Source: Xiphydria camelus (Eukaryota > Arthropoda > Insecta > Hymenoptera > Xiphydriidae). From it: a DNA stretch of 64,000 nt. Each line of letters begins with the position of its first letter. Position 1 is the first letter of the stretch. The stretch lies in assembly GCA_963678675.1 (NCBI GenBank), contig OY783194.1:29366278-29430277 (forward strand), read 5' to 3'. Shown here piece after piece: positions 44,246 through 55,440 of the stretch. Below the pieces are notes generated by a model. That model was not told where the DNA came from. It ran no database searches and was given only the letters and a program-made list of their open reading frames with translations. The translations under genes and the position numbers were made by a program.

Positions 44246-45708
44246 ATAATGAGATTAATTCGAGAAAGGTTACTCAGCTGCGCGCTAATCTTAATGTCTG
44301 CAATTTGCATGTGATGGATTAACAAAAGGTAGCCCAATCGATAGACAGGAAATCTTGTCATTTTCCTCGCAACGACGCAAGCACATTGTTAGAAGTTGTC
44401 AAAAGCTTCCAATGAATTTACGAATGAAATTTACAAAAGTAATTGTGAAATTCAAAAACAATCGGGAATTTACGATACGTATGTTGATTTTACGATATCT
44501 TATTATGATTCTACAATATTCATCGTGACTTTCCTGTACCTACATTCCTTATGGAATTTGTATTTTCGCGTCAAATTATTAGTAGTACTGCCACACTTTT
44601 GTGTTTCTTAAAAGCTTCCAACCACGATTTGCGAACAGAAATTTTTAACGGTGTAGATTTTTATCTTGAATAGAAATTCGTACATGTGGAACGCGCAATG
44701 ACGACGCGCGACTACGCCCGTAGTCTCGGGAGAGAAGCCCCGATTTTACTCGGCACGCGCATACGGCTTCAGTCGATGCATCGATTTGCATGACAATCGA
44801 TAATGTAGTCTGCACAGCCGTCCGAAGAAATAACTCTTTCTTTATTATACGCGGAGGATCTTGCCGACGGTATCGCGTGCAGCGCTTTAAGTTCGCTCGT
44901 CATTTAATGTATACTGTGCGTCGATATGAAATGCGATTTGAGTTTTTGTGATATTCTATTCGACCTAATCAAAAAGCTCAAATTTGTGTTGGTGAATTTT
45001 ACGCCACCCCGTATCCAGACATTCCTCTACTGTGTACAGGGGTAGCATGCTAGAGACTCGTTGAACTAACACTTGTTAAATCTTTAAAGTCTCGTCTAAG
45101 TATATTACTGTTATTAATTAAATAACTTTTACTTGATACCCCCAATGCAACACGTTTACGAGTGTAATGTATTTAAGTAGAACTTTCCTTGGAATTAAAA
45201 TAGCTCGACTGAGTATCGCGGAATAATTATTCATATATTTTCTCAGGCGGGATATTTGTTTTCAACTTTTCAGGTCACCTTTTCTATGGGAGAGCGTGAT
45301 TTCTTCCATTTCGTACTTATTACCGTTTCTGGTGGATGACGATAGGAGTACGATTTATATATGCACATATCTTCGTTTAAATTTACCTACCTATCGAAAA
45401 ACACCCGAGATTCGTACACCGTTAGAAACCCCCATGCAAATGTCAAAAACATTGTAATAATTAAGTTTTATGTTAAAAATTAAATTTTTTAGTATCTACG
45501 TTATTTTATTTTGACGCGTCTATATTAATCCTAGAATTTCAATTTTAATACTTTTAGCGTGTCGTTAAAGCCAGATTAAAAACTTTTAGTATGTCGTTAA
45601 TTTCTTACAGAGCTAAAGTGTCAAAGTATACGTTCATTGAACAATTCGACATATCTTTTACGTAAGTGACATATTTTTCATCATCTTCGACTTGGGACAT
45701 CAATCAAA

Positions 45709-45766
45709 TTTATATAATAATTGTGTTAAAGCGACGCATTTTTAAATCGCTTTAATAATTATATAA
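45709..45766. repeat. AT-rich hairpin
   Basis: TTTATATAATAATTGTG-TTAAAGCGA pairs with TCGCTTTAATAATTATATAAA around GCATTTTTAAA. GTGACATATTTTT / AAAAATGTCAC extends the symmetry outwards. Confidence 0.7.
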
Positions 45767-46096
45767 AAATGTCACACTTTTAAAGTACCTAATTCTGATT
45801 CAAAATAACGGTCACACAATGACCTAGTAATTCTATTAAAGTAATATTTTTATATGTAAATCTTATCCAATCATTACGTTAAATACTTAATCAATATCTT
45901 ATCTAAATAATGTTGCAATCAAGGGCCCTTATTAAAGTAAAAACAAAATGTTGACCGGAACATGAGAAATGAGTCAATTTTAACTAATTCCTTCGAACAA
46001 TGCATTAATCCATTTAATTTCCGGTATTTTCTGATGATGAAAAAACATCTCATTTTGTAAACTAGTGTAATAAACCAAACTGCGCAAACTATACGC

Positions 46097-46272
46097 TCAG
46101 ATAAATGATTACTGGAGTGTTAAAAAAAATATTTCTTGAACCAAGAACATAATTCTTAGACATTTTTAAGAATACAGATTCATGGTCGAAGAATATATAT
46201 TCTTGATTCTCGAGAATACCTTAATTGGAACAAGAAATACTTCTTGCGCGAGAAAAATAATTACTCGTGTCT
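46097..46272. mobile_element. degenerate relative of the AGAAATAATTGC family
   Basis: Left CTCAGATAAATGATTACTGG and right AATAATTACTCGTGTCTGA in inverted orientation, with AAGAATACAGATTC words inside. It lies about 180 bp from the otd N-terminal exon. Confidence 0.55.
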
Positions 46273-46452
46273 GACAAATTAACATTTGTTTGCACGAAGA
46301 AAACCGTGTCTTCGTCCCGAAGTTACCTAACTCACGTCTTTGATCGAAGAAAACATTCTTTTGTCACCAACAATCAGTTCTCTCACGAACGAACACGTAA
46401 ACGACGCGGTGGCCTGAGACCAAAACCAACTTATCGGGGTAACGAGACTCAC

Positions 46453-46867
46453 CTTGAGGGAACGCACCGAGGCCGTGGTCGAGGGGGTGCGGATGCGGAT
46501 GGCCGTGGGTGGCGAGCGCGAACGGCGACGGCAGTCCCGGATGGGGCGCGCCAGGGTGAGCGTGAGAGTGAGGATGGGGATGCGTCCCGACGCCCATAGC
46601 TGGATGACTGTGAGGATGGTACTGGGGACTTCCGGTCGGGGCGCACGTCGCGCCCGCCGCCTTCAGGTACCCCGCCATGAAGCAAGCCAGCTCACCGGCC
46701 GCCACCGCTGCACCCTTATCTCTCTCCCTCTCGTTGCTACCGCTCTCGCCCCACCAATTCTGCGCCCTATTATTGTTCTCCGCCTTGACCTCTGTCGACC
46801 TCACCGACGCTTCCGGTCCCGTGGCGTTCTCCTTCGCCGCCGCGGCGTATCTCTCGTAATCCTCCAC
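46453..46867 (-). CDS. otd: orthodenticle N-terminal coding exon
   Basis: N-terminal coding exon of an Otx/Orthodenticle transcription factor. The probable start is the ATG at 46678-46676, giving MAGYLK, which resembles the conserved Met-Ser-Tyr-Leu-Lys start of Otx proteins. It is followed by a His-Pro-rich stretch (residues 20-66) and then LDHGLGAFPQ, a leader typical of insect Otd before the homeodomain. The exon ends after the first base of a Gly codon at 46453, followed by donor GTGAGT (46452 downward), which joins in phase to the GA that opens the next exon. An acceptor (TTCCAG) lies just above 46867, and the frame stays open from there for 63 codons (VEDYERYAAAAKENATG...) before MAGYLK. 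Either those codons are coding and an upstream exon exists, or they are 5' UTR. Identity and donor are certain from splice logic; the true start is less so. Confidence 0.9.
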
Positions 46868-46999
46868 CTGGAATGGAACGAAAACATCGCGGAACGGTTA
46901 GCGTCGTCGTGGCTTTTCCTTCGCGGGGGATTTTTGACAGGAGACTCTGGCGTGGAGAATAAATGTTGCTTCTACAGTGTTAAAAATAGGTAAGTGAAA

Positions 47000-47262
47000 C
47001 TTCAGGAAAGTGCGGAAGTCTTCGTCCGAGGCAAAGGTGTCTCGACTATCGTATGATATTCGCTTGAAATTCAAAAGAGCGATGCATGGATCACGAATCT
47101 CTTTGAATTTCTGCTGTAATAAGAGGCGATCGAAATATTACGAAATTATTGCTCGAAATTGAGACAAATTCGCGCTTCTTCAAATTGAGAGTATAGTTTT
47201 GCAAATTTAAGGCGCATCTCGCGTATCAATCGTATTTGCAAATTAAGGGAACTTTCAAACGG
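47000..47262 (+). repeat. dispersed repeat related to those at 8.6 and 10.5 kb
   Basis: GCTTGAAATTCAAAAGAGCG, GATGCATGGATCACGAATCT, AATTTCTGCTG, GCAAATTAAGGGAACTTTC align in order with the other copies, with more change. Confidence 0.6.
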
Positions 47263-47775
47263 TGTATAACGCATTCGAGAATCGTTCGATTTAAGATCCA
47301 CGCCATTTTATCTCAGTCGGCGACAAAGTATTGGACGCAAAAAATGCATAAATTCATTGGCACGATAATCTCGTTCAATGAGAAAGATACTATATTTTAT
47401 GTATAGCTAAACTACTGTATTTAGCGTTCAGACGTCGACACAAACCCCGTTACTCACTTTTCCTCGCGGTCTAGCGAAAAGCAGGTACGCTGATATATTC
47501 GTCCCACGCCCTCTCCTTCTTTTTCCTCTACCCAACCCAATTTCTAAAAGCGAAAGAACCGCGCGCGACCCCGAAGCGTTTTACTGCGGCGACGGTCGAA
47601 GGAACGCACCGCCGCGTATTCCCGGGTCAGGGTAGCAATAAAATCGCGTCCATCGGCCACGCCCTATATTCGCCGACGACACGAATTGTCTCTGTTATTC
47701 GCAAAACCGCAGCGCGGTACCGGCACATTTGCCGTGAGATCGCCAATTTGGTTTTAATGCTATTTTTTTTGTATT

Positions 47776-48385
47776 GCAGATTCGAAAAATTTGGACAAAA
47801 TTATTTACCCGGTATTTTTTACCTTTCATGTTCCGCCTCATCAAAACTGAGAGAAACACGATATTTTGAAATACGGCTACACGGAGAAAATGATTTTGCG
47901 GTCTCAGCAAAATTAGGTTCTACTGGGAAGTTTTTTGCTACCATGACAGAACTATTATCAGTGGCGGCGAAAGATGTAGTCGATAGGTAATAGCAATTTC
48001 AACTACTATCACGGTAACATTTTTTTCGGTAAAAATATTTGCTATCCCAGCAAATATTTTGATTACGATTGGACGTATCTTTTCCCCTTCCATAGATGAT
48101 ATTTTTTCACGCTGACAAGATATTCTGAGCAAAACCTACTTTTGTTAAAACTGTATATAATCATTTTGCTCCATGTACGTCCATCGTCTGGTAAGACTAT
48201 TTCCCTCGCACTCGTTGCTTGGCGTAAAGTGCGTCTCCCCCGGGCTTTTCGAAGACGCGTAACATAATCTTGTATAGAGAGAGGCGCACTTATAACTCGG
48301 CGAATAATTATTTTCCCGGACCGTTTCTTTTCCGTTTGTTATTGAATATGTATAAGTATACGGATTACAAAATCAATTAAAAAAT
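47776..48385 (+). repeat. dispersed CTCGCACTCGTTGC repeat, interrupted
   Basis: AGATTCGAAAAATTTGGACA at the left and CTCGCACTCGTTGCTTGG after 48178, separated by a TIR element. GAGAGAGGCGCACTTATA gives the internal inverted word. Confidence 0.75.
47879..48178. mobile_element. ACACGGAGAAAATGA TIR element
   Basis: Left ACACGGAGAAAATGATTTTG, right complementary (CATTTTGCTCCATGT). It interrupts a copy of the CACTCGTTGC repeat (47776-48385). Confidence 0.7.
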
Positions 48386-49204
48386 ATTAATACTTTTTAA
48401 CGTTAAAACCGAATTCTTGGAAATCGACGCAACCGGACTGCGATTCGATACCAAATAAATCCCATCGCCGAGTATAACGACGGGAGAAACTACTTGCTAT
48501 AACGGTTTGCGGTCACATCGACGAATTTTCCATATTAAACTCAATCGAATCGTCGTCGAAAAGACCCGACGGCTTCGCGAAGGGCGCGACAAGACGAGGG
48601 AGCATGAGAACGTCGTCGGAACTCCGCGTGTTTCTTGCCGCAGGAAAAAAAACTCGGATACTTCGACCGCCCTCGCCCCTTCCTTTCAATACGCAACCCA
48701 ATTTCTCGAACGAAAGAGAAATGACCGGTTCTCGCGGCGCGTTCGATTTCCACAGCGGCGTGCGACATTTCAAGGGAACGCCGCGCCGCATATTTTAGGC
48801 GCGGACGGGCCTCGATAAAGTCGAATCGCCGCGGAGAGACGTCCCGCCGGACGCCGCGTGGACGCGCGCATTGTGGGAGGGACGCGCGTACGTGAGGTGA
48901 CACGAGTAACGCTCGTCGCGAACGTGCCCGACACAATGATCGAATTAGCATTCTTTCGAGGATCGCGGCGCGTCGCCAGCAATGCGGGGGTGAGCGCGAA
49001 AGAGACCGATTTCCTTTGTAACCCCGTATACGTCAGAGCGCGGGCGGAAAAGTCCCGGGGGGGGGGGGGGTTTTCCCTTCCCTTCTAAAAGAAGTAAATA
49101 AATTGCTTCTTCCTCCGCTTCTTCTTTTACCCGTTTCCGCGCGTAGTCTCTCTCTTTAGATTGTCTTGCGTTTCCGTAGAGACGAAGAAAGCGGAGCAGA
49201 GATG

Positions 49205-49345
49205 CACGGTGAAAAAGTGGTGTGAATTTTTCACACCGGTGTGGACTTATATATACCACATTTGGTGTTATTTAGTCTTACGTCATTGTTATTTGAGACA
49301 AAAAGTACTCTATACAAGTCCACATCGCAGAATAGTTTACCGTGT
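49205..49345. mobile_element. GTGGTGT-family element
   Basis: CACGGTGAAAAAGTGGTGTG at the left, GAATAGTTTACCGTG at the right. Shares CACATTTGGTGTTATTTAGT with the other copies. Confidence 0.75.
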
Positions 49346-50601
49346 ACTCTCCCGGATACGAAATGGTAAAAGTAAAACGTTGATGCACCCATCGGCATCC
49401 AATAATCACGTATTCTCCTGAGAAAAACAATCCCAATTATACTCGCGCTTTGCACACGGAGAAAAATGGAGCTCAAATTATGAGAAATTGTACTTGAATA
49501 TTTAAGTTAAAGATACTAGTATTAATATACCTAGTAAAGCTGAAACGGATTGATAATTTACAATTTTTAAGTGATCGATTTATGAAACATTTGGTAAAAC
49601 TCGTTAAGTACCTATATTAGTAATGAGAAAACACGATTTCAATATTATTATCAGCACTATAGTATAATCGATTTTTAACGATTTGCAAAGTGAAATTTAC
49701 TTCATTTCGATTTTTCCTATTTTTATAGTAATACCTGATGCGCAATGAGTATTTGTTAAGTAACACTTTGAATGTTTAACTACAGCAGTGTAATAATTTT
49801 TACTTGAAACCGAGTCCCGTTTGTCACCTTGCAACCATTTGAAAATGGGTCAGATTTGCCATCACTATAAACGCTTTGGACGCGGCATTTTCCCTTTTCT
49901 TCCACGAGAACGTGTCCTGAGACTCTCTTTCTACTCCTCGCGTTACGTCACTCGGTTTCCCATGAAATTAACACCGCATCGCAAGCACCTATCCGAGCCC
50001 GATCGTTCGATCCGCGATTGAAATCAAGGCGATTGAGTTAACGATTCTCCATTATTCGAGTTTCGACTTAAGAGCTGTGACGTCACGTTACGTAATAGAT
50101 TTTCCATTATTATCAGGTATTTAAAATCCTCTCCCCTTCATCTCTTTTCACCTCTAACGACCACCCCCCATCGTCAAGTAGGCGACCTTTCCGTTACACT
50201 AAACGCAACGCCAACTTACTGATATAATCTATTCCGTCCTTTTCCAATTGAGCGACCCGTCGGACACGGGCCGCGCGGAAGTTGCCTCCAAGACTCGAAC
50301 GTCCGTCCTCAGGAGTAGGTACTTTCCTCGAGCAAAAATAGACGGAGAATGTCGAATGCCAAAGGCGGCTCTGTATTTATTTCCGTCGACGGTTTTCGCG
50401 CGCGAACAACAGCTGTCGAAGCCTGACACTCGAACGCTTCAGCCCTTCCGAGAATCCTAATCGTACCTATGCACCGGTAAAGAGGCGTTACGGAACTGCC
50501 AAAGCGACGTACTTCTACCGTTTGATTTCGAGAACGGCGATCACAGCAGGCAACACGCGCGTGCGAGTGAGAACACCCGGGTGAACGCGTCAAGCTCGCT
50601 A

Positions 50602-50889
50602 CAGACTATGCATGTATTCGCGAATAGCGGGCAGTTCGCGAATAGTGTGTAGGGACTTGTTCGTTAAAAATCGATTCGTAAACAGTACGGTTCGTGCGTT
50701 CGCAGTAATTCGCTCTTGGAGGCGGTAAATTGACGAATATATCAAAGGCTGCGCATCAACACGAAGTTCGGGCTGCGAGTCGTGAACAAACGCATACCTA
50801 GACTGTATGCTCTGTTCGCGCGAATTGCTACGAACGACAATGAACTGAACGCATCGCGCATCACGAGTCGCGAGTACATGCATAGTCTG
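50602..50889. mobile_element. TA-flanked MITE with CAGACTATGCATG ends
   Basis: The left TACAGACTATGCATGTATTC and the reverse complement of the right end, TACAGACTATGCATGTACTC, match at 19 of 20 positions. The interior is rich in TTCGCGAA and GTTCGTGAAC-like words. A TA target site suggests Tc1/mariner ancestry. Confidence 0.75.
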
Positions 50890-50901
50890 TAACGAGCTTA
50901 A

Positions 50902-50992
50902 CCCTGCGTTAGTGTTCTGGGATATATGTACCATACCCCACGAATTCCGTTTAGTACCATAGAATCAAAAGTAGATGAACCAGCACTAATGT
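50902..50992. mobile_element. possible TTAA-flanked mini-element
   Basis: TTAA lies at 50898-50901 and 50993-50996. The inner ends share TTAGTG..CTGG in inverted orientation. The match is imperfect. A nearby GGGGTATGACATACCCC palindrome (51131-51147) echoes the internal CATACCCC. Confidence 0.35.
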
Positions 50993-51099
50993 TTAACGTT
51001 TTAATAGGTATATAAATTTTCCAGTACAACGTTTAATTTATTTGAAGCATAAATAAGCAGAGAACCATGACTGATCGTTGAAATTATCGAATTTCAACA

Positions 51100-52300
51100 T
51101 TTTTGACATCCTCAGTGTGAATTTTACTTTGGGGTATGACATACCCCGGAACACCTCTCTTTCGTGAGAATTTCTCTCTGCACACCAACGCAGAGGGTCA
51201 AGAGTTTCTCCGTCGCACGCGCTCGAACCGAACGAGTCCGCAGGGAAATGCGCAACGGAGAGATTCTCGCGCACCCGCCGCACGTATACTCGCGCGTACG
51301 CCTGTGCGTCACCATCCGCGAAATCGCACGGTACGCACCTACGCGACGAACCCCCGAACGCGTCGGCACCATCGGGCGATATCGGGACTTTCCGTCGCCG
51401 ATTCGTCGAGTGTCAACCTGCTGCACTCACCGACTGGAACGACGAGTAGTATCCCGGATACGACGACATTCAATCCCGTGTAAAATCGCACAGGTCGCGC
51501 CGCTCGAAGAACCAGAACCCGCGGCGACGCGCATTCGTCGTGTCACGGCACTGCGCGGGCGCGCGTCTCCCGGCGACGGCGTCGGCGTCGGTTTCGCACA
51601 CTGTACTCGCCTCACTCCGCACGTCGGAACGGACCGCGGCGTCCCGCTCGTCGAATATTCCCGGCCGCGCGGCAACGACGTCCTTGGCACATTTGCGGGA
51701 CGCGGATTCGAGGCACTCCGCGAGAGGGGGACGCGAGCGCGCGCGCGCGCGCACACATCACACGGGGGACGCACGTTGCCGAGGGAAAACTCGTGGCGCG
51801 CCCGACGCGGAACACTGCTCGCTCCTGAAGGACCCACGGCCGAACTGTGACCTACCCCCACCGCACGGTCCCTAAATAGTTTTCCCGGGGCCCTTCGGCG
51901 CCGTCCCCGAGTTCGGGGGTGGGGATTTCGTTAGCGGCGAGCGGAGTGGGGAGCTCGTATGAATGGCCACCGGCGGCCGGGCCCTTCTGGGTCCCCGGGG
52001 TCCCGCGTGCGGGTGTGCGACGGCTCCCGCGAACGGCCGCGCGCGCGCCTCGAATCGCCGTGCGAATTCGCGGAAGCCCCGTCGTCGCGCGTAATCGCCG
52101 CTGGCGCTTGCGGGTGCGACGCGCGTCTGCTCGCGCGCGGGGGGGGGGGAAATTTTCGGTGAACGCACTTGCCTCGCCCGGGTGGGGGCGTGCATTTTGC
52201 CGAATTTACGGGGAATTTTATGGACGGTGGGCGTGGTGGGGAATGACGATTTCCGGAAGATTTTTGCGGTCAGAATAGGGGTCGGGGTGGACGTCTGTAC
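51100..52300. promoter_or_regulatory. large CpG-rich island upstream of otd
   Basis: The most CpG-dense stretch of the window, with frames open on both strands purely from composition. About 4.5 kb above the N-terminal exon in transcript direction, so it is the best-placed promoter candidate for otd, but no core promoter element was pinned down. Confidence 0.3.
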
Positions 52301-52910
52301 GGCGAGGGGAAATTGTACGAGTCTGCGCTAATTGTTTCTCGTATCGGAGATTTTCCGACGAGGGCGTACCTAGGATCGTAGATATCTGTTCGGCTCGAGG
52401 AATGCAATAGGTACGCGGTTGGAAATCTTGTGTTGGAATCGATCCACCTATTTTAGTATGTTGAAATCAACTGATTCTTCGTATTAATTTAAGATCCTTT
52501 GTGTTATTTTTATTATTAATCCTATCGCGTTGGAATTATACGAATAATTGATACATTTTGACATACGGAAAAAGGTGGACCGATTCCAGCGCAACATCTT
52601 AAACTGTAGACCTATATAATATATTAGAACGGTCTAAATATAACGAGATAATTGAGATCGACTACACTGTACACAAATTTATATTAAATTCCGGTATTTT
52701 TTTTTTAAATATTCGTACGGTAGGCATATATCTGTATAGGGTGCCTAATTCTAGCATCAAAGTTGCCATTATCCTCAAATGTTACAAAAATATGCGACAT
52801 CCATTAGATATGCAAAACCAAATAATTAATATCATACACCTTACGCGCAAGGCATATTAAATACATATCATCCATGGATTAATTAGGGTTTCTCATTAAT
52901 TTTGTTTATT

Positions 52911-53235
52911 ACGAATTTGAAAAATTTGGACGAAATTATCAATCCCATATTTTTTCATTTTTCATTTTCCGCCTTATTTAATCTGGAAAACGATATTTAG
53001 AAATGCAGCACACGTCGTAATATTGTACCAAGTTTATCTCTCTCGCACTCGTCGATCGACATAAATACCTACCTGTGTGTGTGTGTGTGTGTGTGCGTCT
53101 CTCATTGCTTTTCAATGACGCCATAAAATAGTATAGAGAGAAACGCACTTGTAGGTACCTAACTCAGCGAATAATTATTTTTCGGACACGTTCTTTTTTT
53201 TTTTGACACGAATTGAATTAAAAAATAAATAGCTA
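52911..53235 (+). repeat. dispersed CTCGCACTCGTTGC repeat with a (TG)n tract
   Basis: ACGAATTTGAAAAATTTGGA, GATATTTAGAAATGCAGCAC, CTCTCGCACTCGTCGA and GAGAGAAACGCACTTGTAG. A TG dinucleotide run occupies 53072-53096 where the AAGTGCGTCTC word begins. Confidence 0.75.
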
Positions 53236-53883
53236 CATCTTTTATGCGATAACCGAATTCTCACTTCGCGCGTCTGGCGCAGTACCTACACGCAGTCTTC
53301 CTTTCAAATACATGTATGATACGCGGGAGCGTGTATAGTAGACTTTCCAGTGCCAGACGGCGGCGCGTGCTAAACCGGAAGGGAGACATGCTAAAAAGGC
53401 CGGCTTATCCGAGAAACTTAACTTCCCGCAACGCTAAACGGCTAAATAAACTTGCGGGGCCACCTTTCACGCGCGGTCGACGACGAGCCGCGGACAGAAG
53501 GAGAGCAGAGAGGAGAGACATCGTATATACGAATATTTACACGGGGGTATTATCGTGGATAAGGTTTGTTATAGGGCATCTATGGCGGAGCGAAGCGAGG
53601 TGAAATTATCCGACATTAAAAGGCCGGCCAGGTCGATCCGCTTACGGCGGATGAGGCTCAAATTGAGTGAGATACCGAGCTCGCGCCCCGTTCGGTATCC
53701 GCGGCCACTCTGGACGCCTTTGGACGTCTTTGAGCGTTCCAGTGACGGCGCGCGCGGCGCATCCTTCGTACGGTATAACGATCATTAGTCGGGGCGATAC
53801 TTTTTTCAAGTAACGTTTACTAATGGAAATTACCTATGTAAAAATTGAAGGAAATGGTTAAACGCTATTTCTTACGTTGACTG

Positions 53884-54132
53884 TAAAAAAATTTTTACAT
53901 TTTTACTATAGAGGACACTTACTTTTGTAATATCTTTACTTAGTCTTTTTGTAGTATCTTTACTTATTCAAATAGGTATGTGATTATGAAAATTAATGTA
54001 AGTATTGCCTTACGAAATCTCCCTTGTAAATTTCACATCGAAGTATATTAATTTCCATAATCGCATATTGGATAAAAGCTTTATAAACAATTAGTTATAT
54101 TAAATTTAATAGAAATTTTGTTTAGGTACAGT
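53884..54132. mobile_element. AT-rich long-TIR element
   Basis: Left TGTAAAAAAATTTTTACATT, right AAATTTTGTTTAGGTACAGT. Inner TATGTGATTATGAAAATTAA and CATAATCGCATATTGGATAA in inverted positions. Confidence 0.7.
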
Positions 54133-54177
54133 ACAATTGGTATTGGTACAGGTTATTTTGTATTTCATTCCTTCAGA

Positions 54178-54204
54178 GCGAGAGAGAGAGAGAGAGAGAG
54201 AGTG
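54178..54204. repeat. (GA)n microsatellite
   Basis: GA dinucleotide run of about 12 units, 40 bp past an AT-rich TIR element. Confidence 0.85.
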
Positions 54205-55264
54205 TTCCGATCTATATATATTCCTTTAAACAAGACTACCCGATATTAACGAGTAGCAGGAAAAAGAAAAAGAAAAACCCATCTCCGAGAGTTGCGCTCT
54301 CTACTATTCCTTCCCGTTCCCGCGTCCCGCCGCTATTCTTTCGCGCGCTACAGATTATCCTACGCGCCAGGCGACACGGAAAACAAGAGAAACTCTTACA
54401 ATATCCGAACGTCTCTATAGGGTACCGATACCCACATCACCGTCCCGGCGTCTATTTACAGTCGAGCCGTCCAGCCAGATGGTAAAATAATCATCGCTTT
54501 CCCACACTGATCCCGCGCGACGAACCCCTGGCCATAAACACGGCGAAACGAAAGAAGGACGCCCGCAGTCGCGCCGCGGGACGCGGCTCGGCCTGCGGCC
54601 GAACTACTGGCAGCTTCGACGGAGCGCCGGATGTGCGCTGCACTACATAGAGAGACGAGTCCATCCGCGAGCGCGATCAAAAAATTAACGACGCTTTACG
54701 CGGCTCTTTCTCTCCTCCGATGGGCCACCATTGTCACCTTTTGAAGGCTAGCGCTTTGCGGCGCTGCCGGGGTCGCGGGAGGTCCTCCAGGATTTCGGCT
54801 CGGGGTCCCGAGATTGGGGAAAACCCTAAACGGTTGCCCATTCATTCCGCAGCATGCGCCATTGTCGACTGACGCCCTTCTGGGTATTAACTAACCATGG
54901 TAAACATTACAGGGTGTCGGTGACCGGTCCAGCCGAAGCCTCGGCGCTGAGATACCTGCAGTGCGAGGCGGCGCGGTCGCTGCGGCCACGCGCAGCGAGC
55001 GAAGGCCATCCTTCGGGTATACCTACGCGCGGTTAGCCTTCCGCGGGACGTTTCGAATGGAACGGCGGCGCCGGGAGACCCGCTCGGATCGGGGTACCGT
55101 TATGGGTTTTGGGCCGTGGACTATTGCTTGTACTTGGGAGAAATTCTGCGGCGGGAAAATATCGCGCCGAGACGGCAATCAGATGCTGCGGCGAATAAGT
55201 ACCCCGTGTAGAAATGAGTTAGGGATGGCCTTGGTTGAGAAGAGGTCCCTGTGAGACTGAACTA

Positions 55265-55440
55265 CACGGTAAAAAAGTGGTGTCAATTTTTAACACCATT
55301 TCACCGGTGTTGTGACCTATAGATATAGATATACCACATCTGGTGTCATTCAGTCTTACGCCATTGTCATCAAATAGGTACCAAAAGTGGTCTATATAAG
55401 AAATATTATAGATCCACACCGCGGAATTTTTTACAGTGCA
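55265..55440. mobile_element. GTGGTGT-family element, good copy
   Basis: CACGGTAAAAAAGTGGTGTC, TTTTTAACACCATTTCACCG, CACATCTGGTGTCATTCAGT, and right end ATTTTTTACAGTGC. Useful as reference for the family. Confidence 0.8.

Larger units (their letters stand above)
31190..46452 (-). other. otd: otd intron 1 (about 15.3 kb)
   Basis: Bounded by donor GTGAGT at 46452 and acceptor TTGCAG at 31190. It holds GC-rich purine-rich blocks (31.9-33.9 kb, 36.6-36.75 kb), a long-arm inverted repeat (34.06-34.44 kb), three members of the CCAGGCGG family, the THAP element compound (37.1-39.9 kb) and AT-rich repeat DNA. No further otd coding exon was seen in it. Confidence 0.9.
46868..50601. other. upstream (5') region of otd, no coding exon confirmed
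   Basis: Contains the repeats listed and a CpG-rich block at 48.5-49.1 kb with a G run at about 49.06 kb. 49.46-49.80 kb is AT-rich and starts CACGGAGAAAAA, perhaps another TIR element. A 5' exon of otd may lie here or further up. Confidence 0.4.

Noticed and set aside
51427..51861. 144-codon frame on - as an otd 5' coding exon
   Set aside because: No donor in the phase needed to join the exon at 46867 and no similarity to Otd leaders.
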